Program-made: the position numbers and the translations under genes
The notes under the pieces: generated by a model
Seen by the model: only the letters and a program-made list of their open reading frames with translations
Databases searched by the model: none
Told to the model about the DNA's origin: nothing
Source of the DNA: an uncultured delta proteobacterium
GTDB lineage: Bacteria > Myxococcota_A > Polyangia > Polyangiales > Polyangiaceae
DNA: 64,000 nucleotides
Direction of reading: 5' to 3'
NCBI GenBank assembly: GCA_903892415.1
Contig: CAITIQ010000523.1
Location: 1 to 64,000, forward strand
Shown here: piece after piece, positions 1 through 8,537 of the stretch
Layout of the letters: each line of letters opens with the position of its first letter
Numbering within the stretch: the stretch's first letter is position 1

Positions 1-2
1 CC

Positions 3-146
3 GCTCCAAAGAAGAAGGCCGCTCCAAAGAAGAAGGCCGCTCCAAAGAAGAAGGCCGCTCCAAAGAAGAAGGCCGCTCCGAAGAAGAAGGCCGCTCCAAA
101 GAAGAAGGCCGCTCCGAAGAAGAAGGCCGCTCTAAAGATGCCTCGG
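3..146 (+). repeat. 18-bp tandem repeat encoding APKKKA
   Basis: Seven near-identical 18-bp units lie head to tail and differ mainly by A/G at the third base of the Pro codon. An eighth unit is degenerate. The unit length is a multiple of three, so copy-number change keeps the frame. The array may extend left of the window. Confidence 0.9.
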
Positions 147-155
147 CGCTACTAG
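3..155 (+). CDS. 3' end of a Lys/Ala/Pro-repeat basic protein (histone H1-like tail), partial
   Basis: An open frame enters from the left edge and stops at TAG 153-155. It encodes seven copies of the hexapeptide APKKKA from 18-bp units, then a degenerate eighth copy and a short LKMPRRY-like end. Such tails occur on histone H1-like/HctB-like proteins, AlgP-like regulators and some HU or ribosomal protein variants, where they bind DNA or RNA through charge. Only the tail is visible, so the family cannot be decided. The frame is inferred because it is the open one and gives a clean basic repeat. Confidence 0.7.
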   Translation, partial: APKKKAAPKKKAAPKKKAAPKKKAAPKKKAAPKKKAAPKKKAALKMPRRY

Positions 156-208
156 CAATCAAAGGAGCGGCCACCATCGAGGCCGCTTCGTTCAGCCAGC
201 TACTGGAG

Positions 209-1030
209 TCACTTTGGCGCCGCAGAGGCAGACGCCGACGCCGAGGCCGTACTCGAAGAGTCGATCGGCTTTGAGTCCTCCTCAAACTTGGGCGCTTCCA
301 CTGAAGTCCAAGGGTTACGGCTGAGGTGGACGGTCGAGCCAACAAGTCCGAGTGAGGCCATTACTAAGAAGCCCCACTTGATGTTGGTTTTAAACACCAA
401 ACCAATACCAGCGAGAAACAGGCAAACTGTATAAAGAACAGCGGTAAGCTCTAGGAGGTCTCCATTATAGTTGGCTACCTGGCCCTCAAAGAACTTCTTG
501 CGAGCCTCTTTCTGCTTTACCTCAGCGCGATCATATTCGCTCTCGGCATCCTTGTAGATCTCGTCGAAGTACTTTTCGTCGAGATTCTTCTGATTGGCTG
601 CAATCAGCTCGGCGTCAGTGAGCTTCTCGAAATCATCTTGCTTGGGTAGTCCGAGATGCCGTTGGGCCTCTTCACTCAATTGGTCAATATAAAGGTACTT
701 GGCCGTGTATATGTTTCGCTTCTTGAGTTCAGGGTCCTCAGAATGATCTGCCTCGAACAGTAATCGCTTCGTCTGAAGATCGATGTCGGCATCACGATTG
801 CCAATCATGGATGCATCCAAGCCGGCGGAAGATGCTTCTGTGAAGATGCCCGACGCCTCACTCATCATGTTGGCGGCTTCAGCATAAGCAGTAGCCTGGT
901 TGCCACCCCAGAGTCCGGCCTGATAACCAGCCCATGCTCCGCCCAATGCTCCAAGACCGAGCACGATGGCCGAGATGAGTTCAAACTTGTCGAACGGCGC
1001 GTTGTCCTCTTCAGTCGTCTTTTCCGACAT
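209..1030 (-). CDS. Membrane protein with N-terminal TM and C-terminal TM pair, function unknown
   Basis: About 273 residues. One hydrophobic segment lies near residues 18-38, and two near 190-235 are separated by a short basic turn. Between them is a long charged, helix-rich region rich in Lys, Glu, Asp and Tyr. The C-terminus is a Ser/Ala low-complexity tail. The start at 1030 (MSEKTT) is preferred over an upstream in-frame start because an AGGAGA ribosome site sits just before it. The layout faintly resembles DUF4337-type proteins, but I cannot assign it. It lies 37 bp downstream of the radical SAM gene on the same strand and may be cotranscribed with it. Confidence 0.75.
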   Translation of the reverse strand: MSEKTTEEDNAPFDKFELISAIVLGLGALGGAWAGYQAGLWGGNQATAYAEAANMMSEASGIFTEASSAGLDASMIGNRDADIDLQTKRLLFEADHSEDPELKKRNIYTAKYLYIDQLSEEAQRHLGLPKQDDFEKLTDAELIAANQKNLDEKYFDEIYKDAESEYDRAEVKQKEARKKFFEGQVANYNGDLLELTAVLYTVCLFLAGIGLVFKTNIKWGFLVMASLGLVGSTVHLSRNPWTSVEAPKFEEDSKPIDSSSTASASASASAAPK

Positions 1031-1067
1031 GATCTCTCCTGCAATATTGTCTAGATGAAGTCGTAAA

Positions 1068-3134
1068 TCAGGTTTGGCTCGCCCGCCTGCTTCTGGTGGC
1101 CCGATTGGCTGACGTATCGGGTCGACGTGCTGCAAGCCGCAACCTCACGACCTCCTCCCCAATGCGGTAGCGGGCAGGGCGTTTTGGTATCGCGGGAAGG
1201 TCGCTTACCAGCTCATGGTACAAGCCGCGCGAAACTTGACGCTGATTGTTGACTATCTCGTGCCACACCTCCCCCTCCCTTTCCTCCGCCAGCTCCGCAC
1301 GTGAAAAGTCAAAAGGGAGTTCCAAGTCGATCGTGGGCAGCTCTACCCCGACCCGTGACGAAGATAGATCTCTAAAGGCACCCGGGCCTCGCGCCGCATA
1401 GGTGAGGATGGTGTGAGCTGTGGAAACGGCGCCTGCCCAGGGATATCTGCGTAGCAGAAACCCGTCGGAGACCTCCGCGAGACGATCATCCACAGCTTCG
1501 CGGTCTTCATCCGATTTCGCTGGCGTGCTCGGTCGAAAGAACAGCCCGAGTCCAAACTCGTCCCCTTCCAACTGCCAAAGCTCTTCAACGCCAAAGTTCT
1601 CGGGATTCTGCGCAACTAACGCGCCGTGGGTTAGCCCAAACTCACCAACGATGAACAGCCCAAGCTTCTCTCTCTTTTCGTCGAGGAACTCGAGGGTCTC
1701 GATCGCTTCGCTCTTGGTTTCGGTGGGAAAGTCCGTAAAGCACATCGCTTCAGCCGCAATGCCCGCCTTGGCCAAGCGGTCAATCACGTCACCAACCACC
1801 GGCACTGGCGCTCCCTTGTCGATCAGGTCGAGCACCCGCTGACTACCCGACTCAACACCGAGGGCGCACGCCACCGCTCCGCTCCGGCGAAGCCGCTCGG
1901 CTCGCTCCTGCGTCAGGTACTTCTCTGGCTTTAGGTCGGTTGCCCATTGCAGGTCGACCTCGCGCTCGACCAAACGGTCGGCGAGCTTGAGCAGCGTCTT
2001 GGGCGCTACTGAGTCTTGCGAGAAGTAGAAAGTGGAGGTGCCGTGCTTCTTGCGCAACTGCTCAAGGTGGTCGACTACCGTGTCGACTGGCCTTTCTCGG
2101 TAAGCAGCGGTGCCAACTTCAGCCAACCCGTAGTGGCAGAAGGTACACTTGCCCCAGTAGCAGCCTCGCGTCGGATCGTACGGTAGTACCAACGAAGGAG
2201 AGAGATACCTATCAAGCGGGAGCCCGTCGAAGTCGGGGGCCACCAGCTCACGAAGGTCCTGCATACCGTGCCCTGCGGTGAATCGCGCACCCATGAGCTT
2301 GTCGCGGAGGACGACGTTAGCGAGGTTTCGCAGTGAGTGCCCGCCCTCCAGCGCCTCGATGAGCGCTACGAGAGGACCCTCGCCCTCGTAGAGAATTGCT
2401 GAATCAAAGGGGCCGAGTGCTTTCGCCAGGGCGTGCCCCTGCAGGCGAATCATCATCTGGGTAACGCCGGGACCACCGACCGTCAGGTGCACTCCAGGAA
2501 GCATCCGCTTCAGTTGCAGAGCAAAAGAGTACGCAGGTTGTAGTTGGCCAGGAAAACAGACCGACAACCCCACAACGTTCACTTCAGCAGCTCGCAACCT
2601 CGGTCCAAGCACGGTCTCCACCCAGTCGAAGAACGGGTTGCGCTCCACGCTCGCGTCTTTCTCGACCTCCTCGATGGTGAGCATCGAAAACGGCGTGCGG
2701 TAGGTGGTGAAGTCGAGCTTGAGCGGTGAGTAGGCCGCGCTCACCACCGTCATTGCATGGTCGATGATCGCAGTTGCGCGGTCGTAGCTTTGGGGGTCCG
2801 CAAACCGGCTGGCGTCACGAAGCGTTGCCTTCGCATCTTCGATCAGCTTGGGAATTTCGTTTGCGGCGGGCAACGCGCGGACCAGTGCAACGTAGTTCAG
2901 CTGATCTACGTGGTTGAGTTGCTCTCGTTTGCCAAGGTCTCTGAGCCGCTCTTCGATCCTGTCTCGTAGCTCATTCAACTTTCCTGCGGTGAGGATCGAA
3001 TCGAAGGCCTCGACGTTCGCATCGATCGGAAGAACTTCGATCCCTCGTAGCCGCAGCTGGGCAGTGAGCGTCGGTACGGACAGGTACGGCGCGGTGGGGT
3101 CGCACGCCGGGGGGTACACCAAGGCCACCTTCAT
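1068..3134 (-). CDS. B12-binding-domain radical SAM enzyme
   Basis: 688 residues. The N-terminus (MKVALVYPP) begins a cobalamin-binding Rossmann-like domain, with the typical LSVCFPGQ and TVGGPGVT segments near 190-225. A radical SAM core follows, with RGCYWGKCTFC near 323-333. Its cysteines at 325, 330 and 333 give CX4CX2C rather than the common CX3CX2C. The family uses a 4Fe-4S cluster and SAM to generate a radical, and cobalamin often serves methyl transfer. Substrate is unknown; no RiPP precursor or other pathway gene is visible nearby. An AGGGAGC ribosome site precedes the ATG. About 250 residues follow the core and contain no motif I recognise. Confidence 0.88.
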   Translation of the reverse strand: MKVALVYPPACDPTAPYLSVPTLTAQLRLRGIEVLPIDANVEAFDSILTAGKLNELRDRIEERLRDLGKREQLNHVDQLNYVALVRALPAANEIPKLIEDAKATLRDASRFADPQSYDRATAIIDHAMTVVSAAYSPLKLDFTTYRTPFSMLTIEEVEKDASVERNPFFDWVETVLGPRLRAAEVNVVGLSVCFPGQLQPAYSFALQLKRMLPGVHLTVGGPGVTQMMIRLQGHALAKALGPFDSAILYEGEGPLVALIEALEGGHSLRNLANVVLRDKLMGARFTAGHGMQDLRELVAPDFDGLPLDRYLSPSLVLPYDPTRGCYWGKCTFCHYGLAEVGTAAYRERPVDTVVDHLEQLRKKHGTSTFYFSQDSVAPKTLLKLADRLVEREVDLQWATDLKPEKYLTQERAERLRRSGAVACALGVESGSQRVLDLIDKGAPVPVVGDVIDRLAKAGIAAEAMCFTDFPTETKSEAIETLEFLDEKREKLGLFIVGEFGLTHGALVAQNPENFGVEELWQLEGDEFGLGLFFRPSTPAKSDEDREAVDDRLAEVSDGFLLRRYPWAGAVSTAHTILTYAARGPGAFRDLSSSRVGVELPTIDLELPFDFSRAELAEEREGEVWHEIVNNQRQVSRGLYHELVSDLPAIPKRPARYRIGEEVVRLRLAARRPDTSANRATRSRRASQT

Positions 3135-3251
3135 CGGCGCTCCCTAGCACGGCGTGCGAGGCGCGCGCGGCGCAGATCAACTCTCACGGAAAGAAGACGC
3201 GCCGAACCAGAGGAGGTCGCAATAAAAGAGATGGCAGGATGGTAACTACGA

Positions 3252-4049
3252 TCAGGGGAGCGAGCCCAAACCGCCAATCACGACTCCACCCGCAGTTGGA
3301 ACGGCGAACGGCGAAATCGTCGCGGTAGCTGCGCTGCTTGACTCGTTGGCGCTCACTCGACTCCCTGGGGCCCCTACCAAGACTGAGCCAACGCCGTGGG
3401 AAAGCCCAAGCAATGACCACGCGAACAAGCTAGCCCACTCGGACTTGTGCTCCGGATCGTTGACCATTCGCTCGATGCTGATTCCTGCGGCTAACCCAGT
3501 ATGGGCCACTTCGGCGATGCCAAGTCCCAAAGGTGCCCACTTCTCTTGCAAGAGTCCTCCCAATCCGATGGCCGTGAAAGCTGTATTGCCCCCAATCAGG
3601 AAGCTCACACCGAATCTGGACGCCGGATCGATTGGGTTTTCGACCAGGGACCAGATTCCGTGGTTCAAGAGCGTGGTCGCCGTTACTTGCGCGGGGAGGA
3701 GCAGCAAAAGCTGCTCTCCGAGTTTCCAGCGAGAGACATCGAACGCAAAGGGAGCAGTGAGGAAGCCAAGGGATTGAATCCCAGCCACGCCCACCTGGAC
3801 ACCAAACAATCCAGCTTCAGAGGAGCGGCCTCGAATCGCGTCGCGGGTGGCGATGAGTAAGAACGATAGATCCGTAAGCACGACAGAACCCACCGCAACC
3901 GAAGTGATGGTTGGGCTCGCGCTCAACATGTTGTCGATGGCAGAGATTGGTCCGTCGTCGGCCAACACCTCCGTTGACTGTGTCACGCTTAGGACGCAGA
4001 CCATCAACAAGCCGTTACGCACCCGTTCGAGCTGAGCCAACGTCATCAT
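3252..4049 (-). CDS. Exported protein with several hydrophobic segments, function unknown
   Basis: About 265 residues. The start at 4049 (MMTLAQ) is chosen because it gives a good signal peptide (basic n-region, GLLMVCVLSV core, cleavage after VLA). The longer frame back to 4136 would overlap the upstream gene and bury that signal. The mature part has several hydrophobic or glycine-rich stretches that could be membrane helices or beta-barrel strands. It ends in an Ala/Ser/Gly-rich tail. I recognise no family. It sits between an SMP-30-like lipoprotein gene upstream and the radical SAM gene downstream, all on the minus strand. Confidence 0.65.
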   Translation of the reverse strand: MMTLAQLERVRNGLLMVCVLSVTQSTEVLADDGPISAIDNMLSASPTITSVAVGSVVLTDLSFLLIATRDAIRGRSSEAGLFGVQVGVAGIQSLGFLTAPFAFDVSRWKLGEQLLLLLPAQVTATTLLNHGIWSLVENPIDPASRFGVSFLIGGNTAFTAIGLGGLLQEKWAPLGLGIAEVAHTGLAAGISIERMVNDPEHKSEWASLFAWSLLGLSHGVGSVLVGAPGSRVSANESSSAATATISPFAVPTAGGVVIGGLGSLP

Positions 4050-4113
4050 GCGTGCAGCCACGCGTTCACGATAGCTCGTGTCGAGGATGGGCACGACAAG
4101 TCGTGAACCTCGG

Positions 4114-5148
4114 TCACGGTAGATCGTACGTCTCAACCGCGTTGCTGGTGAAGCGCGGCACGATCAGCCTCTTTCGCTTTGAATCGTAGCCGATGTCAGC
4201 AGGCGCCGAGAGCCCCTCGAGCAGCGGTACGAAGGCAAACCCTTTGCCGTCCAAGTTACGCTCGGCGCGGTATACGCACTCGCCGTCCCAGCTCGTTACC
4301 AGGATCGCGTCCTCCACCAAAAGAAGGCCATCGAGTCCACCTTTGGGCAGCTTCTGTTCGCCCTGCTTCTGACCATTCTTGTCGAGTTCATAAAGAGCGC
4401 CAGAACCAAAGGTCACCACGAGCAACGTGTCTTGCACGAGCGCTAGCCCGTTGGGGCGTCCTAGGTCTGGTGTTTTTGCAACGGGCTCGGACTTGCCCGC
4501 GACAATCTTGTAAACGGCGTCAGTTCCACTGGGAGCGAAATCACTGCCCTCCATCTTGAGGCCAGAATCACTGACGTAAATGCTGCCGTCCGCGGCCGCC
4601 ACGATGTCATTGAGAAACGTAGCTTTCTCGATCTTTACTTCCCCTAAAGAACCACCCGTCTTGAGGTCGAACATGCGCACATGGTCGATGTCCGCGACAT
4701 ACAGGACGGATTGGGCGATCGTTAGACCCTTGGGGGCATTGAGAGAGGTCTTTCCTTTTCCACCTTCAATCCACTTTAGCGCCGTTACTTTCCCATCGGG
4801 AGCGAGCGAAGAAATAAAGCCATTGTTATCTGCTTCCACAGGCTTGCCATTGACGTTGCTAACCAGGTAGCGGTCATTGCTGGCGTCGTAGACAGCGCTC
4901 TCTGGCGTCGCAAAGCCATCGAACCGCACGGCCGGATTCGCGGAAGTCGTTGGCTGTGCGCCCGTTGCGGACAGCGCTGGGGAAACCGACTGTTGTGTGC
5001 TCGGTGTGGAGCTAGCTTTCGTGGCGCCCACACTCGATCCGCCCAAGCTAGGGGGGCTGCCTGAGCTGCTCGCGGTCCCCTCGGGACCGCAGCCACCCAG
5101 CAGAGCGAGGAGCACGGCTCCGCTACCGAAGAACAAGGATTGGTTCAT
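4114..5148 (-). CDS. SMP-30/NHL-type beta-propeller lipoprotein
   Basis: 344 residues. A lipoprotein signal peptide (LLALLGGC, Cys near 20) is followed by a Ser/Thr/Ala-rich linker to about residue 70. A propeller then follows, with repeated blade-like motifs such as APKGLTIA, LYVADIDHVRMFD, FLNDIVAAADGSIYVSDSG and GRPNGLALVQDTLLV. These match the SMP-30/gluconolactonase/strictosidine-synthase-like fold, whose members bind a metal and often hydrolyse lactones; many are only binding proteins. The mature protein probably sits in the outer or inner membrane leaflet. It diverges from the LarA-like gene across about 120 bp. Confidence 0.82.
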   Translation of the reverse strand: MNQSLFFGSGAVLLALLGGCGPEGTASSSGSPPSLGGSSVGATKASSTPSTQQSVSPALSATGAQPTTSANPAVRFDGFATPESAVYDASNDRYLVSNVNGKPVEADNNGFISSLAPDGKVTALKWIEGGKGKTSLNAPKGLTIAQSVLYVADIDHVRMFDLKTGGSLGEVKIEKATFLNDIVAAADGSIYVSDSGLKMEGSDFAPSGTDAVYKIVAGKSEPVAKTPDLGRPNGLALVQDTLLVVTFGSGALYELDKNGQKQGEQKLPKGGLDGLLLVEDAILVTSWDGECVYRAERNLDGKGFAFVPLLEGLSAPADIGYDSKRKRLIVPRFTSNAVETYDLP

Positions 5149-5268
5149 GCGGCGACCCTACTCATGAACCGTTGACCAAGGGAAGCACCTCATCAGCGTG
5201 GCTGCGGACCCTTCTGAGTGGCGTTTCACTTGACCTTCCGACAAATCCAAGCGAATCGGCCAACTCCC

Positions 5269-6903
5269 ATGAGTCACCCTTGTGTCGTCACTCTCGACGG
5301 TCGAAGCGCACCGCGGACCCTCTTTTACGGAGACCAACTCATGGACGTGGATCTGCCGACAGGCACCCGCGTCGTGTACCCGAAGCCTCCGATGACGCCG
5401 CTCAAGGACGTTGATGCGGCCATTCGTTTTGCGCTGAACCACCCGGAAAACTCGGAGCCGCTCTACGCGATGCTCAAGCCCGGTATGAAGGTAACGATCG
5501 CGATCGACGACATTTCGCTTCCGCTACCGCCGATGCAACGGCCGGATATTCGCGAGCGAGTTCTTACCATCGTGCTGGACCTCCTGACCGATCACGGGGT
5601 TGAGGACGTAGAGATGATCATCGCTACGAGCTTCCATCGGCGCATGCGCGACTGGGAAGTACGCCACATGGTGGGCGACAAGATCATGGACCGCTTCTGG
5701 CCGAAGAAGCTCTACAACCATGATGCGGAAGCCCCTGATGGACTCACCCTAATCGGAACGACGGATGAAGGGGAGGTCGTCGAGATCAACCGCCGGGCAG
5801 CCGAGAGTGACCTCATCATTTACGTCAACCTGAACTTCGTTCCGATGGACGGCGGACACAAGTCAGTCACGGTCGGGCTGTGCGGCTACAAGACCCTAGC
5901 GGCTCACCACAACCCGCGCACGATGCGCAACTGCTGGTCTTACATGGACCCGCCGAAGAGTGAGCTGAACACCAGCATTGAGCGTCAAGGTCGGCTGCTG
6001 CAGAAGAAGAAGCGCATCTTCACGATCGAGACGACCATCAACAACCGCATGTTCGATCGGCCGCTCGACTTCTTGGGTAAGAACGAGGACGATCTTTCTG
6101 GGCGTGAACGAGCGTCTTTGCGCGCGCTGAAGCTTGCGCTGGACAAGACGCCTCAGGGCATGCGCCAAGCTATCTTCGACAAATTCCCAGCTCCTTATGG
6201 AGTGACGGGCGTTTGGGCCGGTGAGACTGAGGCGGTGCACAAGCACACGATGAAGCGCAGCTACGATCAATACCTCGTGCCGGTCACCGGCCAAGCAGAC
6301 ATCCTCGTAACGGGCGTGCCCAACATCTCCCCTTACAACGTTCACGCCTATCTCAACCCCCTGCTCGTGCAGGTCATGGTGAACGGATACCTGTTCAATC
6401 TCTATAAGAACGCCCCCATGCTGAAAAAGGGCGGAACGATGATTGCGCTGCATCCGTGCACGGACAAGTTCGACAATGATCAGCACGCGCCCTACATCGA
6501 ATTCGTTCACCGCCTCCTGCCGGAGACTCGTGACGGGATGGAACTTCACAAGCGGTTCGAGAAGAAGTTCGCGTCGAACCCGGCGTACATTGAAATGTAC
6601 CGTTCAGGGCATGCTTACCATCCTGCCCACGCATTCTTCATGTGGTATTGGGGCGAAGCGGGCCGCCAGCACACAGGCAGGGTCATTATCGTCGGTGCTG
6701 ACAATGAGTACATCCCGCGACTGATGGGTTGGGAGACGGCTCGCACGATGGATGAAGCGCTTCGTATGGCCCGTACCACCGCTCCGCCGCGACCGGATAT
6801 TCTCGCTCTTCACATTGCGCCGATGATGATGGTGGAGATGCACCCCGAGCGAGCGCCGAAATCGCTTGTCTCCGCTAGCGAGCCCCCGCCAAGCTTCCGA
6901 TAG
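5269..6903 (+). CDS. LarA-like (DUF2088, nickel-pincer-type racemase family) protein
   Basis: 544 residues, longer than lactate racemase LarA (about 420). The N-terminal half follows the Lar_N pattern: a DDIS segment in place of DDxTR, TSFHRRM near 123, NHDAE near 151, DGGHKS with Lys198, and TLAAHH ending at His214. Lining up Lys198 with LarA Lys184 also puts His214 on the Ni ligand His200, but LarA His174 falls on Leu188. The family racemises or epimerises 2-hydroxyacids with a nickel-pincer cofactor. The substrate here is unknown, and no larB/C/E cofactor genes are in the window. ATG 5269 is preferred over GTG 5218, but neither has a strong ribosome site. A kinase gene starts 3 bp after its stop. 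Confidence 0.75.
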   Translation: MSHPCVVTLDGRSAPRTLFYGDQLMDVDLPTGTRVVYPKPPMTPLKDVDAAIRFALNHPENSEPLYAMLKPGMKVTIAIDDISLPLPPMQRPDIRERVLTIVLDLLTDHGVEDVEMIIATSFHRRMRDWEVRHMVGDKIMDRFWPKKLYNHDAEAPDGLTLIGTTDEGEVVEINRRAAESDLIIYVNLNFVPMDGGHKSVTVGLCGYKTLAAHHNPRTMRNCWSYMDPPKSELNTSIERQGRLLQKKKRIFTIETTINNRMFDRPLDFLGKNEDDLSGRERASLRALKLALDKTPQGMRQAIFDKFPAPYGVTGVWAGETEAVHKHTMKRSYDQYLVPVTGQADILVTGVPNISPYNVHAYLNPLLVQVMVNGYLFNLYKNAPMLKKGGTMIALHPCTDKFDNDQHAPYIEFVHRLLPETRDGMELHKRFEKKFASNPAYIEMYRSGHAYHPAHAFFMWYWGEAGRQHTGRVIIVGADNEYIPRLMGWETARTMDEALRMARTTAPPRPDILALHIAPMMMVEMHPERAPKSLVSASEPPPSFR

Positions 6904-6906
6904 CTT

Positions 6907-8448
6907 ATGAAGCCCGGGGACCGATTCGATCGCTACCGCATTGACGACGTCCTCGGTGCTGGCGGGATGGGTCTGGTCTTTCGCGCCTATGATGAGCGGT
7001 TGGACCGCAACGTAGCTATCAAGGTGCTGCTTGATGAAGAGGCCGGGCCCTCTTCGCGGGAGCGCTTGATTCGAGAGGCGCGTTCGGCGGCCAAACTTTC
7101 TCACCCCAATGTGGTGGGGGTTTTTGACGTCGGTGAGCACGAAGGCAGCCCTTACGTAGCAATGGAGTTGGTCGAGGGACGCAGCCTTCGCGCGCTCGTT
7201 GGCGCAGCTGAATCCCCCGAGGTGCGTATACGGCTTCTGCTGGAGGTGGCGAGGGCGCTTGCCGCAGCGCATGACGCGCAGCTCGTGCATCGCGACATCA
7301 AGCCAGAAAACGTCATCGTCCAGGCCGACGGTCATGTGAAGGTTCTCGACTTCGGCATCGCTCGGCGAACTGCGGTCAAGGCGGACGCTTCCGCTCCAAC
7401 CCAGGCCTCCCTTGCTTCGCTTACCGCAGAGGGCGTCAAGTTAGGAACGCCAATGTATATGGCGCCAGAGCAGATTCGTGGCGGACCTGTGGATGGGCGC
7501 GCCGACCAATTTGCTTGGGCTGTAACGGGGTATGAGCTCTTCGTAGGTCGCCCGCCGTGGGCGGGAGACGCTATGGCAGTGATCGCGGCCGTGATTGCCG
7601 AAGACCCGCCGCCGCCGCCAGCCGAAGCACAGATGCCTACACCGTTCGCTGGCCTGTTGCGGCGTGCGTTGTCGAAGCGGCCTGAGGACCGCTATTCATC
7701 AATGCGCCAGATCGTGGTGGAGCTCGAAACGATGCTGGAGTCGCTGGGGCCAACGCGAGTGTCCAGCCCGCTGCGGCACGCCGGCGAAGAGCGAAGCGTA
7801 TCCAGCCAATCCCACTTCCCGCCGCGCAGCCAGCCTCCCATCCCGGTAGCGGCGTCAGTGCCTCCGCTGACTCTTTCACGTCGATACTCTACCCAGGAGA
7901 TGACCAACATCTTTGATCGTGCGCTCGCCGTGCAGCGCCGTCGTTTCGGATACGACGAGATTTCGCAGGCTGCCAGGGAGGTTGGAATCGACGAGGTGTC
8001 ATTGCACATGGCGATGGACGAACTGTCGAATCGAGGAGCCGTGGATCGAAGCGAGCGTCAGAGGGAGGAGGCGACAGCTAAGGTCAAGCGGCTTGGTGCC
8101 ATTTACGGCGTGATCGCTGCGTTCTTCTTCCTGCTCAACCTGGGAACCTGGCGTGGCACTTTATGGGCCCAGGTTCCCGTTGTTTGTATTGGGCTATTGT
8201 TTGGTCTAGCGATTGTAAGGCAGCTATTCCCGAAGCCTAGCAAGCGCTCTTTACTGGCCTCACGTGACCCGGCCTTGGAGTACGACGTGCACCAGCTATC
8301 ACGGCTCCTTGCGGCGCGAGCGCCAATGCGGATCGTGGCGCCTCCAGCCTCGCCGCAGGTGCGTATCGCCGAGCGGCCTCCGTCCACACTCGAGCAGGCT
8401 GAGGCAGAGGTCGACGCGTTCTTGGGGCATGATCAGCACCGAAAATAG
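6907..8448 (+). CDS. Hanks-type Ser/Thr protein kinase with C-terminal double TM
   Basis: 513 residues. The complete kinase domain spans roughly residues 10-270: glycine loop GAGGMG (17-22), VAIK with Lys39, HRDIKPEN catalytic loop, DFGIA, and APEQ in the activation segment. A Pro/Ser-rich linker follows. Next comes a SHOCT-like helical stretch (TQEMTNIFDRAL) with a helix-turn-helix-like EVGIDEVSLHMAMDEL. The protein ends with two hydrophobic helices near 395-440 and a cytoplasmic tail. All catalytic residues look intact. It is almost certainly cotranscribed with the LarA-like gene, separated by only 3 bp. Confidence 0.95.
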   Translation: MKPGDRFDRYRIDDVLGAGGMGLVFRAYDERLDRNVAIKVLLDEEAGPSSRERLIREARSAAKLSHPNVVGVFDVGEHEGSPYVAMELVEGRSLRALVGAAESPEVRIRLLLEVARALAAAHDAQLVHRDIKPENVIVQADGHVKVLDFGIARRTAVKADASAPTQASLASLTAEGVKLGTPMYMAPEQIRGGPVDGRADQFAWAVTGYELFVGRPPWAGDAMAVIAAVIAEDPPPPPAEAQMPTPFAGLLRRALSKRPEDRYSSMRQIVVELETMLESLGPTRVSSPLRHAGEERSVSSQSHFPPRSQPPIPVAASVPPLTLSRRYSTQEMTNIFDRALAVQRRRFGYDEISQAAREVGIDEVSLHMAMDELSNRGAVDRSERQREEATAKVKRLGAIYGVIAAFFFLLNLGTWRGTLWAQVPVVCIGLLFGLAIVRQLFPKPSKRSLLASRDPALEYDVHQLSRLLAARAPMRIVAPPASPQVRIAERPPSTLEQAEAEVDAFLGHDQHRK

Positions 8449-8537
8449 GCGCGAGGCCACCGAGTAGCCACCTTCTGGGGAAGTTCTGGTGAAGCTCGGT
8501 CGTTCCTTCTGACGTGGAGTCTGGTACACCCACCCCA

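Noticed and set aside
3-146. Tandem 18-bp repeats that could look like a CRISPR array
   Set aside because: The repeats abut with no spacers and are an in-frame protein repeat.
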